Shown here one piece after another: positions 1 through 5,978 of a stretch of 10,067 nucleotides of DNA; the first letter of the stretch is position 1, and each line of letters begins with the position of its first letter. The translations under genes were made by a program, and so were the position numbers. The notes under the pieces were generated by a model, which searched no databases, was not told the origin of the DNA, and saw nothing but the letters and a program-made list of their open reading frames with translations. The stretch lies in contig JAFACP010000011.1 of assembly GCA_023425455.1 (NCBI GenBank), positions 1 to 10,067 on the forward strand, given 5' to 3'. Source of the stretch: Pseudomonadota bacterium (lineage in GTDB: Bacteria; Pseudomonadota; Gammaproteobacteria; Enterobacterales; Enterobacteriaceae).

Positions 1-349
1 CTTCAGGGTTGATCTCAATGATGCGGTTCATATAGCGCGACATATCAATGATGATGCCCTGGTTCAGCGCCTGGCCGTTGGTGCCAGTGCCGCCGCCGCG
101 AGGGGTAAAGACCAGAGAGGAGAAACGCTGCTGGGCTGCCAGACGGGCAACCAGCGCCACATCAGCCGTTGAACGGGGGAAAATAACGGCGTCCGGCAGA
201 AGCTGGTAGATACTGTTATCGGTCGCCATCGTCAGCCGGTCGGCATAGTTTGTGGCGGTATCACCTGTAAAACCTTGTTGCTCCAGTGCCTGCAAAAAAT
301 TGAGCACCAGCTGAACGACGCCTGGTGCCTGAGAAATCTGTGGGATCAT
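1..349 (-). CDS. ydiJ: YdiJ, FAD-linked oxidase / iron-sulfur protein, N-terminal part only (cut by window edge)
   Basis: The minus-strand reading frame starts at the ATG at 349-347 and is open to the window edge, giving 116 residues of a protein that is about 1018 residues in E. coli. The first residues (MIPQISQAPG) match E. coli YdiJ from memory. Residues 82-92 read FTPRGGGTGTN, the glycine-rich loop of the FAD_binding_4 (PP-loop, vanillyl-alcohol-oxidase type) domain that holds the FAD pyrophosphate. The rest, outside the window, normally carries the FAD-oxidase C-terminal domain, 4Fe-4S ferredoxin motifs and a CCG domain. E. coli YdiJ has been reported, as I recall, to be a D-2-hydroxyglutarate dehydrogenase; that is family knowledge, not visible here. 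An AGGG Shine-Dalgarno (359-362) lies 9 bases before the start. The gene is divergent from ydiK. Confidence 0.95.
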   Translation of the reverse strand, partial: MIPQISQAPGVVQLVLNFLQALEQQGFTGDTATNYADRLTMATDNSIYQLLPDAVIFPRSTADVALVARLAAQQRFSSLVFTPRGGGTGTNGQALNQGIIIDMSRYMNRIIEINPE

Positions 350-372
350 TACGGTCGACCCTAATTAGAGTG

Positions 373-388
373 GTGAAATCGTTTGCGT
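373..388. promoter_or_regulatory. PurR-like operator between ydiJ and ydiK
   Basis: The 16-mer GTGAAATCGTTTGCGT matches the PurR box ACGCAAACGTTTGCGT at 12 of 16 positions, with the right half (CGTTTGCGT) perfect. ydiK has been proposed as a PurR-regulon member in comparative work, as I recall, which fits a purine-repressed promoter facing ydiK. The site is 24 bases from the ydiJ start, so a bound repressor could also affect ydiJ. A possible ydiK -10 (TATACG, 421-426) lies downstream, but I see no convincing -35 at the right distance. Confidence 0.6.
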
Positions 389-545
389 TGTGTCCCTGTG
401 TTTGTATCACATTTTTTTCTTATACGCTCTGCCGAATTACAGGCAGAATTGGCCTGTCAAAAATCGCCAGGATCGCTAATGATTAGACGTGCGGTTTTAC
501 ACTCCCGCCAGCCGTGCTGGCATTCATGAAAGGTCAATAAAATTT

Positions 546-1661
546 ATGAACTCTCTTCGTCAGCCCAGGGACGTTGCGCAAACATTGCTGTCGGTGCTGT
601 TCTTAGCAATCATGATTATTGCGTGCCTGTGGATTGTTCAACCCTTTGTGCTCGGCTTCGCGTGGGCGAGCACCGTCGTCGTCGCCACCTGGCCGCTGCT
701 GCTGCGGTTACAGAAGGCGCTGTTTGGCCGTCGGGCTCTCGCGGTGCTGGTGATGACCCTGCTCCTGTTCCTGCTGTTTATTATTCCGATTGCGCTCCTG
801 GTTAACAGCCTGGTCGACACCAGCGGCCCGGTTGTTCGCGCCATTACCAGCGGTGAAATGACCCTGCCGGACTTTGCCTGGCTGAACAGCATCCCGCTGG
901 TTGGGGCGAAGCTTTACAGCGGCTGGCACGGCCTGCTGGACATGGGCGGCAGCGCGCTGATGGCCAAAGTGCGTCCCTACATCGGCACCACCACCAGCTG
1001 GTTTGTCGGCCAGGCCGCGCATCTTGGACGTTTTATGATGCACTGTACCCTGATGCTGCTGTTTAGCGCCCTGCTGTACTGGCGGGGCGAGCAGGTCGCC
1101 CTGGGCGTTCGTCACTTCGCCACCCGGCTGGCGGGTCAGCGCGGTGATGCAGCCGTTCTGCTGGCGGCGCAGGCCGTCCGGGCGGTAGCACTCGGCGTGG
1201 TGGTTACCGCGCTGGTCCAGGCGGTTCTGGGCGGTATCGGCCTTGCGGTGACCGGCGTGCCGTATGCCACTATCTTTACGGTGATCATGATAATGACCTG
1301 CCTGGCGCAGCTCGGCCCTCTGCTGGTGTTGATCCCTTGCATTATCTGGCTCTACTGGAGCGGAGACACCACCTGGGGCACCGTGCTGCTGGTCTGGAGC
1401 TGCGTGGTCGGCACGATGGATAACGTGATCCGCCCGATTCTGATCCGCATGGGTGCAGACCTGCCGCTGATCCTGATCCTCTCAGGCGTGATTGGAGGAT
1501 TGATTGCGTTCGGGATGATCGGCCTGTTTATTGGCCCGGTATTGCTTGCCGTGAGCTGGCGTCTGTTCTCCGCCTGGGTACATGAAGTGCCGCCACCGGG
1601 CACCGACCCGGAGCTGATCCTCAACGAACTGGCCGAGCTGGAAGAAAAGAATACGCCATGA
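546..1661 (+). CDS. ydiK: YdiK, AI-2E family (PerM/TqsA-like) inner-membrane transporter
   Basis: The product is a 371-residue polytopic inner-membrane protein of the AI-2E transporter superfamily. The family includes the autoinducer-2 exporter TqsA and Na+(Li+)/H+ antiporters, but the substrate of YdiK is not established. Hydrophobic spans are near residues 12-50, 64-90, 159-178, 211-236, 241-270, 277-291 and 305-338. A soluble loop at about 91-158 and the conserved C-terminal block LPLILILSGVIGGLIAFGMI (306-325) are as in the family. A longer frame opens at 489, but the ATG at 546 is preferred: the following residues (RQPRDVAQ) align with E. coli YdiK (about 370 residues), and AAAGG at 529-533 supplies a ribosome site, although its 12-base spacing is long. 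The gene is monocistronic and is followed by a hairpin at 1668-1698 and then rprA. It is probably repressed by PurR. Confidence 0.93.
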   Translation: MNSLRQPRDVAQTLLSVLFLAIMIIACLWIVQPFVLGFAWASTVVVATWPLLLRLQKALFGRRALAVLVMTLLLFLLFIIPIALLVNSLVDTSGPVVRAITSGEMTLPDFAWLNSIPLVGAKLYSGWHGLLDMGGSALMAKVRPYIGTTTSWFVGQAAHLGRFMMHCTLMLLFSALLYWRGEQVALGVRHFATRLAGQRGDAAVLLAAQAVRAVALGVVVTALVQAVLGGIGLAVTGVPYATIFTVIMIMTCLAQLGPLLVLIPCIIWLYWSGDTTWGTVLLVWSCVVGTMDNVIRPILIRMGADLPLILILSGVIGGLIAFGMIGLFIGPVLLAVSWRLFSAWVHEVPPPGTDPELILNELAELEEKNTP

Positions 1662-1667
1662 GACAAC

Positions 1668-1698
1668 ATGGCCGGGCTGCGCCACGCCGTCCGGCCAT
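1668..1698 (+). terminator. GC-rich hairpin after ydiK, possible terminator or REP-like element
   Basis: ATGGCCGG (1668-1675) pairs perfectly with CCGGCCAT (1691-1698) around a 15-base GC-rich loop, starting 6 bases after the ydiK stop. No run of T follows, so it is not a classical intrinsic terminator. It may protect the 3' end of the message, act with Rho, or be a single degenerate REP-type palindrome. No second copy was seen in the window. Confidence 0.4.
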
Positions 1699-1803
1699 AG
1701 TTAAGCAGCGCTAATATATTTGTTCTCTGCACACTGGTCAGACCCGCCTGAAAAGCTATAACAGCGCCATTCACTGCAAAAAATCTTTACGTCTCTTTAA
1801 CTA

Positions 1804-1820
1804 TTGAGACGAATCCGATC
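1804..1820 (+). promoter_or_regulatory. RcsB box upstream of rprA
   Basis: TTGAGACGAATCCGATC closely matches, from memory, the RcsB-binding site upstream of E. coli rprA (one base different). In E. coli the phosphorylated response regulator RcsB activates rprA from this position on envelope stress. The site lies immediately upstream of the -35 region, as expected for a class I/II activator. It also forms the right arm of an inverted repeat, CGTCTC (1790-1795) and GAGACG (1806-1811). Confidence 0.75.
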
Positions 1821-1847
1821 GACGCAAAAATTCGCCATGCCTACTAT
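1819..1847 (+). promoter_or_regulatory. rprA promoter (sigma-S/sigma-70 type)
   Basis: The -10 element is TACTAT (1842-1847) within CTACTATTAG, with the C before the -10 that is favoured by sigma-S. A TCGACG -35-like element (1819-1824) lies 17 bases upstream. The predicted start at A1854 is 7 bases after the -10 and coincides with the known first base of RprA. Confidence 0.75.
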
Positions 1848-1853
1848 TAGCTC

Positions 1854-1959
1854 ACGGTTATAAATCAACACCTTGATTTATAAGCATGGAAATCCCCTGA
1901 GTGAAATAACGAATTGCTGTGTGTAGTCTTTGCCCATCTCCCACGATGGGCTTTTTTTT
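1854..1959 (+). ncRNA. rprA: RprA small regulatory RNA
   Basis: This is the Hfq-dependent sRNA that, in E. coli, pairs with the rpoS leader to open it for translation and also targets csgD, ydaM and others. The 106-base sequence differs from E. coli RprA, from memory, at only about three bases. Two changes are in the tetraloop of the first stem (arms 1858-1868 and 1873-1883, 11 perfect pairs, loop CACC), and one is in the single-stranded middle (AAATAACG, where E. coli has AAACAACG). The target-pairing segment from 1886 to about 1921 is otherwise unchanged. The 3' hairpin GCCCATC (1932-1938) / GATGGGC (1945-1951) and eight T's (1952-1959) form the terminator and Hfq-binding tail. It is driven by the RcsB/sigma-S promoter just upstream. 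The sRNA ends only 6 bases from the convergent stop codon of the GH3 gene. Confidence 0.97.
1932..1959 (+). terminator. Intrinsic terminator of rprA
   Basis: The 7-bp stem GCCCATC/GATGGGC has a six-base loop and is followed by eight T's. Read from the minus strand, the hairpin is followed by AAAGAC rather than T's, so it should not efficiently stop transcripts coming from the convergent GH3 operon. Confidence 0.93.
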
Positions 1960-1965
1960 ATCCGC

Positions 1966-4341
1966 TTACCGGCGACAGATCTCACAGCGGCTGAGCATTC
2001 GCCACGCCACCGGCAGCTCCCGCGTCTCGCCACGCACCGTCACCGTCAGCGCGGCACGAATATCCGCCGACGACCTTCCCACCTGCAGCTCAAACTCGCC
2101 CGGCTCGACGATCCGTTTCCCGTCACGACGCGTAAAATTAAACATCTCGACGGGCAGGCTGAAGACAAGCGTGGCGCTCTCCCCCGGCGCGAGCGTGACG
2201 CGCTGGAAGGCCTTAAGCTCCTGAAGCGGGCGCACCTGGCTTGCGACCTTATCCCGCACGTAAATTTGCACCACCTCACTGCCGCTGCGCTCGCCGCTAT
2301 TGCGGATAGCGACACTCAGCGTCACTTCGCCGGTGACGGGCACCTCAGCGTCGGCAATGCGCACATCCTCCCAGTGAAATTGCGTCCAGCCCAGACCAAA
2401 GCCGAAGGGGTAACGCGCGCCAAAGTGAAACGCAAACGGCGTGCCGCCGCTTTTCAGCTTGTGATTGTAGTAATAGGGCATGGCGCCGGCGCTTTTCGGC
2501 ACGCTGACCACCAGCCGCCCCTGGGGCTCAGCGCGTCCGGTCAGGACATCGGCAATCGCCCAGCCCCCCTCCTGCCCTGGCGCCCAGGCCATCAGCAGCG
2601 CGGCCACCTTCTCCTCCAGACCCTGCAGGTTATACGGCCGTCCGCCGGTCATCACCACGATCACCGGTTTTCCCGTCGCCACCAGCGCCTCAAGCAGCTG
2701 CTGTTGTACGCCCGGCAGATTCAGCGAGTCGGTATCCGAACCTTCACCGACGGTGCCGCTTTGAAACAGGCCGGCCAGATCGCCGACGCAGGCCACCACC
2801 ACGTCGCACTCCCGGGCGGTGCGGACCGCCTGCGGGATCAGGCTGGTATCCGCTGAGACCGGCGACTGCTGCATCGGTTTACCGCTGCTGTCCCCCGGGA
2901 AAACCGGCGCGCCCGCCATCCGTTTTTCAATGATGTGGCAGCCTCTGGCATAGCGGAGGTTATCCTCTCCGAGATACGCCGTCAGGGCGGCGCGCGGCGT
3001 CGTCACCTGAGCCGTCTCTTCAACCATATCGCTGATGATCAAATGCACCGGGAAGCTATAACCGCTGAGCAGCGCCAGCGGGTCGTCTGCCGTCGGGCCG
3101 ACCAGCGCCAGACGCGGTTTACCGCCGAGAGGCAGAATGCCATTGTTCTCGAGCGGCGTCACCGAGCGCGTCGCCACCTCCCGCGCAACCTGCCGGGTGG
3201 CATCATTTTGCAGATCGATAGCCTGTTCATCGGCGTAGGGATTTTCGAACAGCCCAAGGCGGAATTTCTCAGCCAGCACCCGGCTCACAATCTCATCCAC
3301 TTTGCTCATGGCGATCAACCCGCGCGCTATCGCCTCGTCGAGATGCCGCGCGCAGTCATCTTTCGGCAGCTCCACGTCCAGCCCGGCGTTAAAGGCCAGC
3401 GCCGCAGATTCCGCCGCATCGTGAGCGATCCCGTGATGCTGATGCAGTAAACTGACGCCGCCATAGTCGGCCACGATGATGCCGTCAAAGCCCCACTGCT
3501 CACGCAGCACGGTCGTCAGCAGGAAGCTGTCGCTGTGCCCCGGTTGATTATCGATATCGTGATAGGCAGGCATCACTGAACCCGCGTTCGCCAGCTTCAC
3601 GGCCATTTCAAACGGCAGCAGGAAGGTGCCATTCAGCTCGCTAAACCCCAGATGAACGGGCGCATGGTTGCGGGCGCCTTCGCTGAACGAGTGACCGACA
3701 TAATGTTTGAGTGTCGCCAGCAGGTCGCGTTTATCGCCCTGCAGCCCTTTCACATACGCGGTGGCCATCACCCCCACCAGCCAGGGATCTTCACCAAAGG
3801 TCTCCTCCGTTCGCCCCCAGCGCACATCGCGGGAGACGTCCAGAACCGGTGCCAGCCCCTGCTGACAGCCAACAGAACGCGCCTCTTTGCCGATCTGCTC
3901 TGCGGCGCGCTGCACCAGCTCAGGATCCCAGGTTGAGCCGTAGTTGAGGGGCGACGGGAACAGCGTAGCATCTTTACACAGCAGCCCGACCAGACACTCC
4001 TCATGGAACAGCGCCGGAATGCCGAGCCGCGTCTCTTCCATCATCATGCGCTGCAGGCGGTTGGCGGCGCGCACGCCGGTTCTGGCATCGACAATGTGGG
4101 TCCCGAGCGGACGCGTGATTTGCCCGACGCCGAGCCTGAGCCGCTCGCTAAGCGAGGCCTGCTCAGTCACCCCCGCAAATTCATCGCTTAAATCGCTTCG
4201 CTCCCGGTGGTGGCCGTTTTCATCGAGGATCAGCCAGTAAGCGTGCATCTGGGCAAACTTCTCTTCCGGGGTCATACGCGCCAGCAAATCGGCAACGCGC
4301 TCGTGCACGGGACGGCCCGCGTCCTTATAGGTAGCAGTCAT
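1966..4341 (-). CDS. Cytoplasmic glycoside hydrolase family 3 enzyme (beta-glucosidase / beta-xylosidase type)
   Basis: This 791-residue retaining GH3 exo-glycosidase has the full three-domain layout. The N-terminal TIM-barrel domain is at about 10-370. It contains the substrate-binding KH pair (K212, H213) and the nucleophile region GFDGIIVADYGGV, with D292 as the expected catalytic nucleophile. The alpha/beta sandwich C-domain is at about 395-655; the GEGSD loop (E533) probably supplies the general acid. A fibronectin-III-like domain is at about 665-765. The block AGLDVELP (319-326) resembles the xylosidase/BglB-type branch rather than E. coli BglX, so a beta-xyloside or beta-glucoside is likely, but specificity cannot be read from sequence. 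There is no signal peptide, unlike periplasmic BglX, so it acts on imported substrate. A strong AGGAGT ribosome site (4347-4352) lies 5 bases before the ATG and overlaps the stop of the symporter gene, which implies translational coupling. No terminator of its own is seen beyond the stop. Confidence 0.92.
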   Translation of the reverse strand: MTATYKDAGRPVHERVADLLARMTPEEKFAQMHAYWLILDENGHHRERSDLSDEFAGVTEQASLSERLRLGVGQITRPLGTHIVDARTGVRAANRLQRMMMEETRLGIPALFHEECLVGLLCKDATLFPSPLNYGSTWDPELVQRAAEQIGKEARSVGCQQGLAPVLDVSRDVRWGRTEETFGEDPWLVGVMATAYVKGLQGDKRDLLATLKHYVGHSFSEGARNHAPVHLGFSELNGTFLLPFEMAVKLANAGSVMPAYHDIDNQPGHSDSFLLTTVLREQWGFDGIIVADYGGVSLLHQHHGIAHDAAESAALAFNAGLDVELPKDDCARHLDEAIARGLIAMSKVDEIVSRVLAEKFRLGLFENPYADEQAIDLQNDATRQVAREVATRSVTPLENNGILPLGGKPRLALVGPTADDPLALLSGYSFPVHLIISDMVEETAQVTTPRAALTAYLGEDNLRYARGCHIIEKRMAGAPVFPGDSSGKPMQQSPVSADTSLIPQAVRTARECDVVVACVGDLAGLFQSGTVGEGSDTDSLNLPGVQQQLLEALVATGKPVIVVMTGGRPYNLQGLEEKVAALLMAWAPGQEGGWAIADVLTGRAEPQGRLVVSVPKSAGAMPYYYNHKLKSGGTPFAFHFGARYPFGFGLGWTQFHWEDVRIADAEVPVTGEVTLSVAIRNSGERSGSEVVQIYVRDKVASQVRPLQELKAFQRVTLAPGESATLVFSLPVEMFNFTRRDGKRIVEPGEFELQVGRSSADIRAALTVTVRGETRELPVAWRMLSRCEICRR

Positions 4342-4344
4342 GTG

Positions 4345-5745
4345 TTACTCCTGTATTGCAGAATGGGTCACCGGCGCGAGGGGCGCCGCATCCGGTCGAA
4401 CCTCACGCCTGAGCGCCAGCTCCCGGGCGATAGAATCCACCACACGGCTGTTCAGCTTGTAGAGGGTCAGAAGCGCCACCATGCAGAGGAACAGCGCGCA
4501 GGGGATCAGAGTGAACAGTGCATTAATGGTCACCAGCACGTGCGGAACCTGAGTCGCCTGACCGGGGGCGTAATCCACCATTCCCAGGACCCACCCCACC
4601 ACCGCGCCGCCGAGCGCCAGGCCGAACTTAATGGCGAACAGGGCGGTAGAGAAGACCAGACCGTCCAGCCGACGGCCGCTGCGGTGCTCTTCGTAGTCAA
4701 CCACATCCGAAAACATGGTCCACTGCAGCGGCGTGGTCAGGTTTTGAATAAAGCTAAAGATGATGTTCAGGCCCAGTATCAGCCACACCTGTGAAGGTGG
4801 AATGAAGAAAATCAGGGCGCCAAATACCACAAAGGAAATAATGGTCCACTGATAGGCCCGCACCCGATCAAATTTCCCCAGCAAACGCTCGGATAATAAT
4901 GCCCCGGTTAATGATGCAATCATTCCGGAAACAATAAAGGCAAAAACCAGCTCCGGGCGCAGCAATACATATTTCACGTAATACATGGTTGCGGAGCCGC
5001 GCGTTACGACCGCCGTTAACAGGAGAATATTAAACAGAAAAACAATCCGCCACTGGCTATTTCCGGCCAGCAGCTTTAAATCGGTCAGCATCGAGCCGGA
5101 GGTATCATTACGCGGTGAATAACGTTCACGGGTCATCATAAAACAGCAGAAAAATAAGATGATCCCCAGCAGTCCCATCAGGCTCATGGCATAAAAATAC
5201 CCTTTCTGCACATTGCCCTGCCCGAGCAAAGAGACCAGCGGTAAGGCAATGACGGTGACGATAAGCCCGCCGATAAACGACAAACCAAAGCGCCAGGACT
5301 GCAGGGAGTGACGCTCACGAGGATCCAGCGTCAGTGCCCCTGGCATGGCGCAGTACGGCACATTAATTGCGGAATAGATAAGGCTTAAAATAGCGTATGT
5401 AAGGCAGGCATAGACGATTTTTGCCGTCTCGCCCACGTCCGGTACGTAGAAGGTGATCAGGCAGCTGACGCCAAAGGGGATGGCGAACCACAGTAGCCAG
5501 GGACGGAAACGCCCGTGGCGGGTTTGGGTTCGGTCGACCAGTGCGCCAATGCAGGGGTCGACAAATGCATCAATCACGCGGACCACTAAAAACATAGTGC
5601 CCATAATGGCCGCTGGCAGACCAAAAACATCGGTATAGAAATAGGCCAAAAATAACGTGGCAGTTTGCCAGACCAGCGCGCTGGCCATATCGCCAAGTCC
5701 ATAGCCTATTTTGTCTTTGGTACGCAATACGGAGGAGAGTGTCAT
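4345..5745 (-). CDS. GPH-family (MelB/YicJ/XynT-like) glycoside:cation symporter
   Basis: The 466-residue inner-membrane transporter belongs to the glycoside-pentoside-hexuronide:cation symporter family (MFS fold, 12 predicted helices). It starts TKDKIGYGLGD (9-19), the family's N-terminal signature. D59 and D63 in IDAFVDP align with the MelB aspartates (D55, D59) that bind the coupling cation. The cytoplasmic loop DRTQTRHGRFRPW (71-83) and the segment PLQWTMFSDVVDYEE (339-353) are also typical. It resembles E. coli YicJ and YagG, which sit next to xylosidase genes. The start at 5745 is supported by AAGGCA (5754-5759) 8 bases upstream and by alignment with YicJ. Its stop is 3 bases from the GH3 start, so the two form an import-then-hydrolyse operon. 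The middle of the gene (about 4860-5040, near 45-50% GC by hand count of a few lines) is AT-richer than the GH3 gene, which suggests acquisition or a different history. Confidence 0.93.
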   Translation of the reverse strand: MTLSSVLRTKDKIGYGLGDMASALVWQTATLFLAYFYTDVFGLPAAIMGTMFLVVRVIDAFVDPCIGALVDRTQTRHGRFRPWLLWFAIPFGVSCLITFYVPDVGETAKIVYACLTYAILSLIYSAINVPYCAMPGALTLDPRERHSLQSWRFGLSFIGGLIVTVIALPLVSLLGQGNVQKGYFYAMSLMGLLGIILFFCCFMMTRERYSPRNDTSGSMLTDLKLLAGNSQWRIVFLFNILLLTAVVTRGSATMYYVKYVLLRPELVFAFIVSGMIASLTGALLSERLLGKFDRVRAYQWTIISFVVFGALIFFIPPSQVWLILGLNIIFSFIQNLTTPLQWTMFSDVVDYEEHRSGRRLDGLVFSTALFAIKFGLALGGAVVGWVLGMVDYAPGQATQVPHVLVTINALFTLIPCALFLCMVALLTLYKLNSRVVDSIARELALRREVRPDAAPLAPVTHSAIQE

Positions 5746-5824
5746 TTTTTAGTTGCCTTTTTTATCAGGTTAAAACGTATTTCAACCAGTTGCGCAGCGG
5801 TAGGGAAATGCGCTGGAAGGCTCA

Positions 5825-5853
5825 AGTATTAGCAACGTGCGGTGTGCTAACAA
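5825..5853 (-). promoter_or_regulatory. Candidate promoter of the symporter-GH3 operon
   Basis: On the minus strand TTGTTA (5853-5848) and AATACT (5830-5825) are separated by exactly 17 bases, a plausible -35/-10 pair with 4 of 6 matches in each box. Transcription would begin near 5818, giving a leader of about 70 bases. The inverted repeat TTAGCA-N10-TGCTAA lies almost exactly within the spacer, where a bound protein would block polymerase. Confidence 0.4.
5829..5850. promoter_or_regulatory. Inverted repeat TTAGCA-N10-TGCTAA, candidate operator
   Basis: TTAGCA (5829-5834) and TGCTAA (5845-5850) are perfect 6-base arms around a GC-rich 10-base centre in otherwise AT-rich DNA. The repeat overlaps the proposed promoter of the symporter operon. 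Its size (22 bp) suits a dimeric regulator. I cannot assign the regulator. Confidence 0.4.
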
Positions 5854-5873
5854 TTGTCTAAATTAACAGACAA
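5854..5873. promoter_or_regulatory. Inverted repeat TTGTCT-N8-AGACAA, candidate operator
   Basis: TTGTCT (5854-5859) and AGACAA (5868-5873) are perfect arms with an 8-base AT-rich centre, only three bases from the neighbouring 22-bp inverted repeat and just upstream of the proposed -35. The position suits an activator or a second repressor site for the symporter operon. Confidence 0.4.
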
Positions 5874-5901
5874 ATTATGATATTTGGTTTTTTGTTTTAT
5901 T

Positions 5902-5917
5902 TGTGATGGGGAGCAAA
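5902..5917. promoter_or_regulatory. CRP-like site upstream of the symporter operon
   Basis: TGTGA-N6-GCAAA has one perfect CRP half-site and a second half matching 3 of 5 bases of TCACA, with A/T-rich flanks as in good CRP sites. Its centre is about 91 bases upstream of the proposed start, a usable distance for CRP activation. Catabolite control would fit a glycoside operon, but the weak second half keeps this tentative. Confidence 0.33.
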
Positions 5918-5931
5918 TAAGCATGAAAAAT

Positions 5932-5960
5932 AAAAAGCGAGGATTTACTCCTCGCTTTTT
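5932..5960 (-). terminator. Strong intrinsic terminator of ppsA, possibly bidirectional
   Basis: AAAAAGCGAGGA (5932-5943) pairs with TCCTCGCTTTTT (5949-5960) around a 5-base loop. On the minus strand the GC-rich stem is followed by TTTTTATTTTT, a strong T tract, 18 bases after the ppsA stop. The plus-strand side also ends in five T's, so it may work in both directions. It insulates ppsA from the symporter operon downstream on the same strand. Confidence 0.93.
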
Positions 5961-5978
5961 CTCAACGTATAAGATGCA

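Noticed and set aside
526..540. Four-codon ORF (ATG AAA GGT CAA TAA) just before ydiK
   Set aside because: It includes the ydiK ribosome site itself and has no ribosome site of its own; this is most likely chance.
489..545. Longer N terminus for YdiK starting at ATG 489
   Set aside because: The extra 19 residues are polar, precede the conserved RQPRDVAQ start, and lack a better ribosome site.
1886..1900. Mini-ORF ATG GAA ATC CCC TGA within RprA
   Set aside because: It falls in the conserved target-pairing region with no ribosome site, so its conservation is explained by pairing rather than coding.
1930..2856. A 308-codon plus-strand frame starting inside rprA and running antisense to GH3
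   Set aside because: It begins in the rprA terminator region and has a low-complexity His/Arg/Ala-rich translation typical of an antisense shadow. The opposite strand has clear GH3 motifs.
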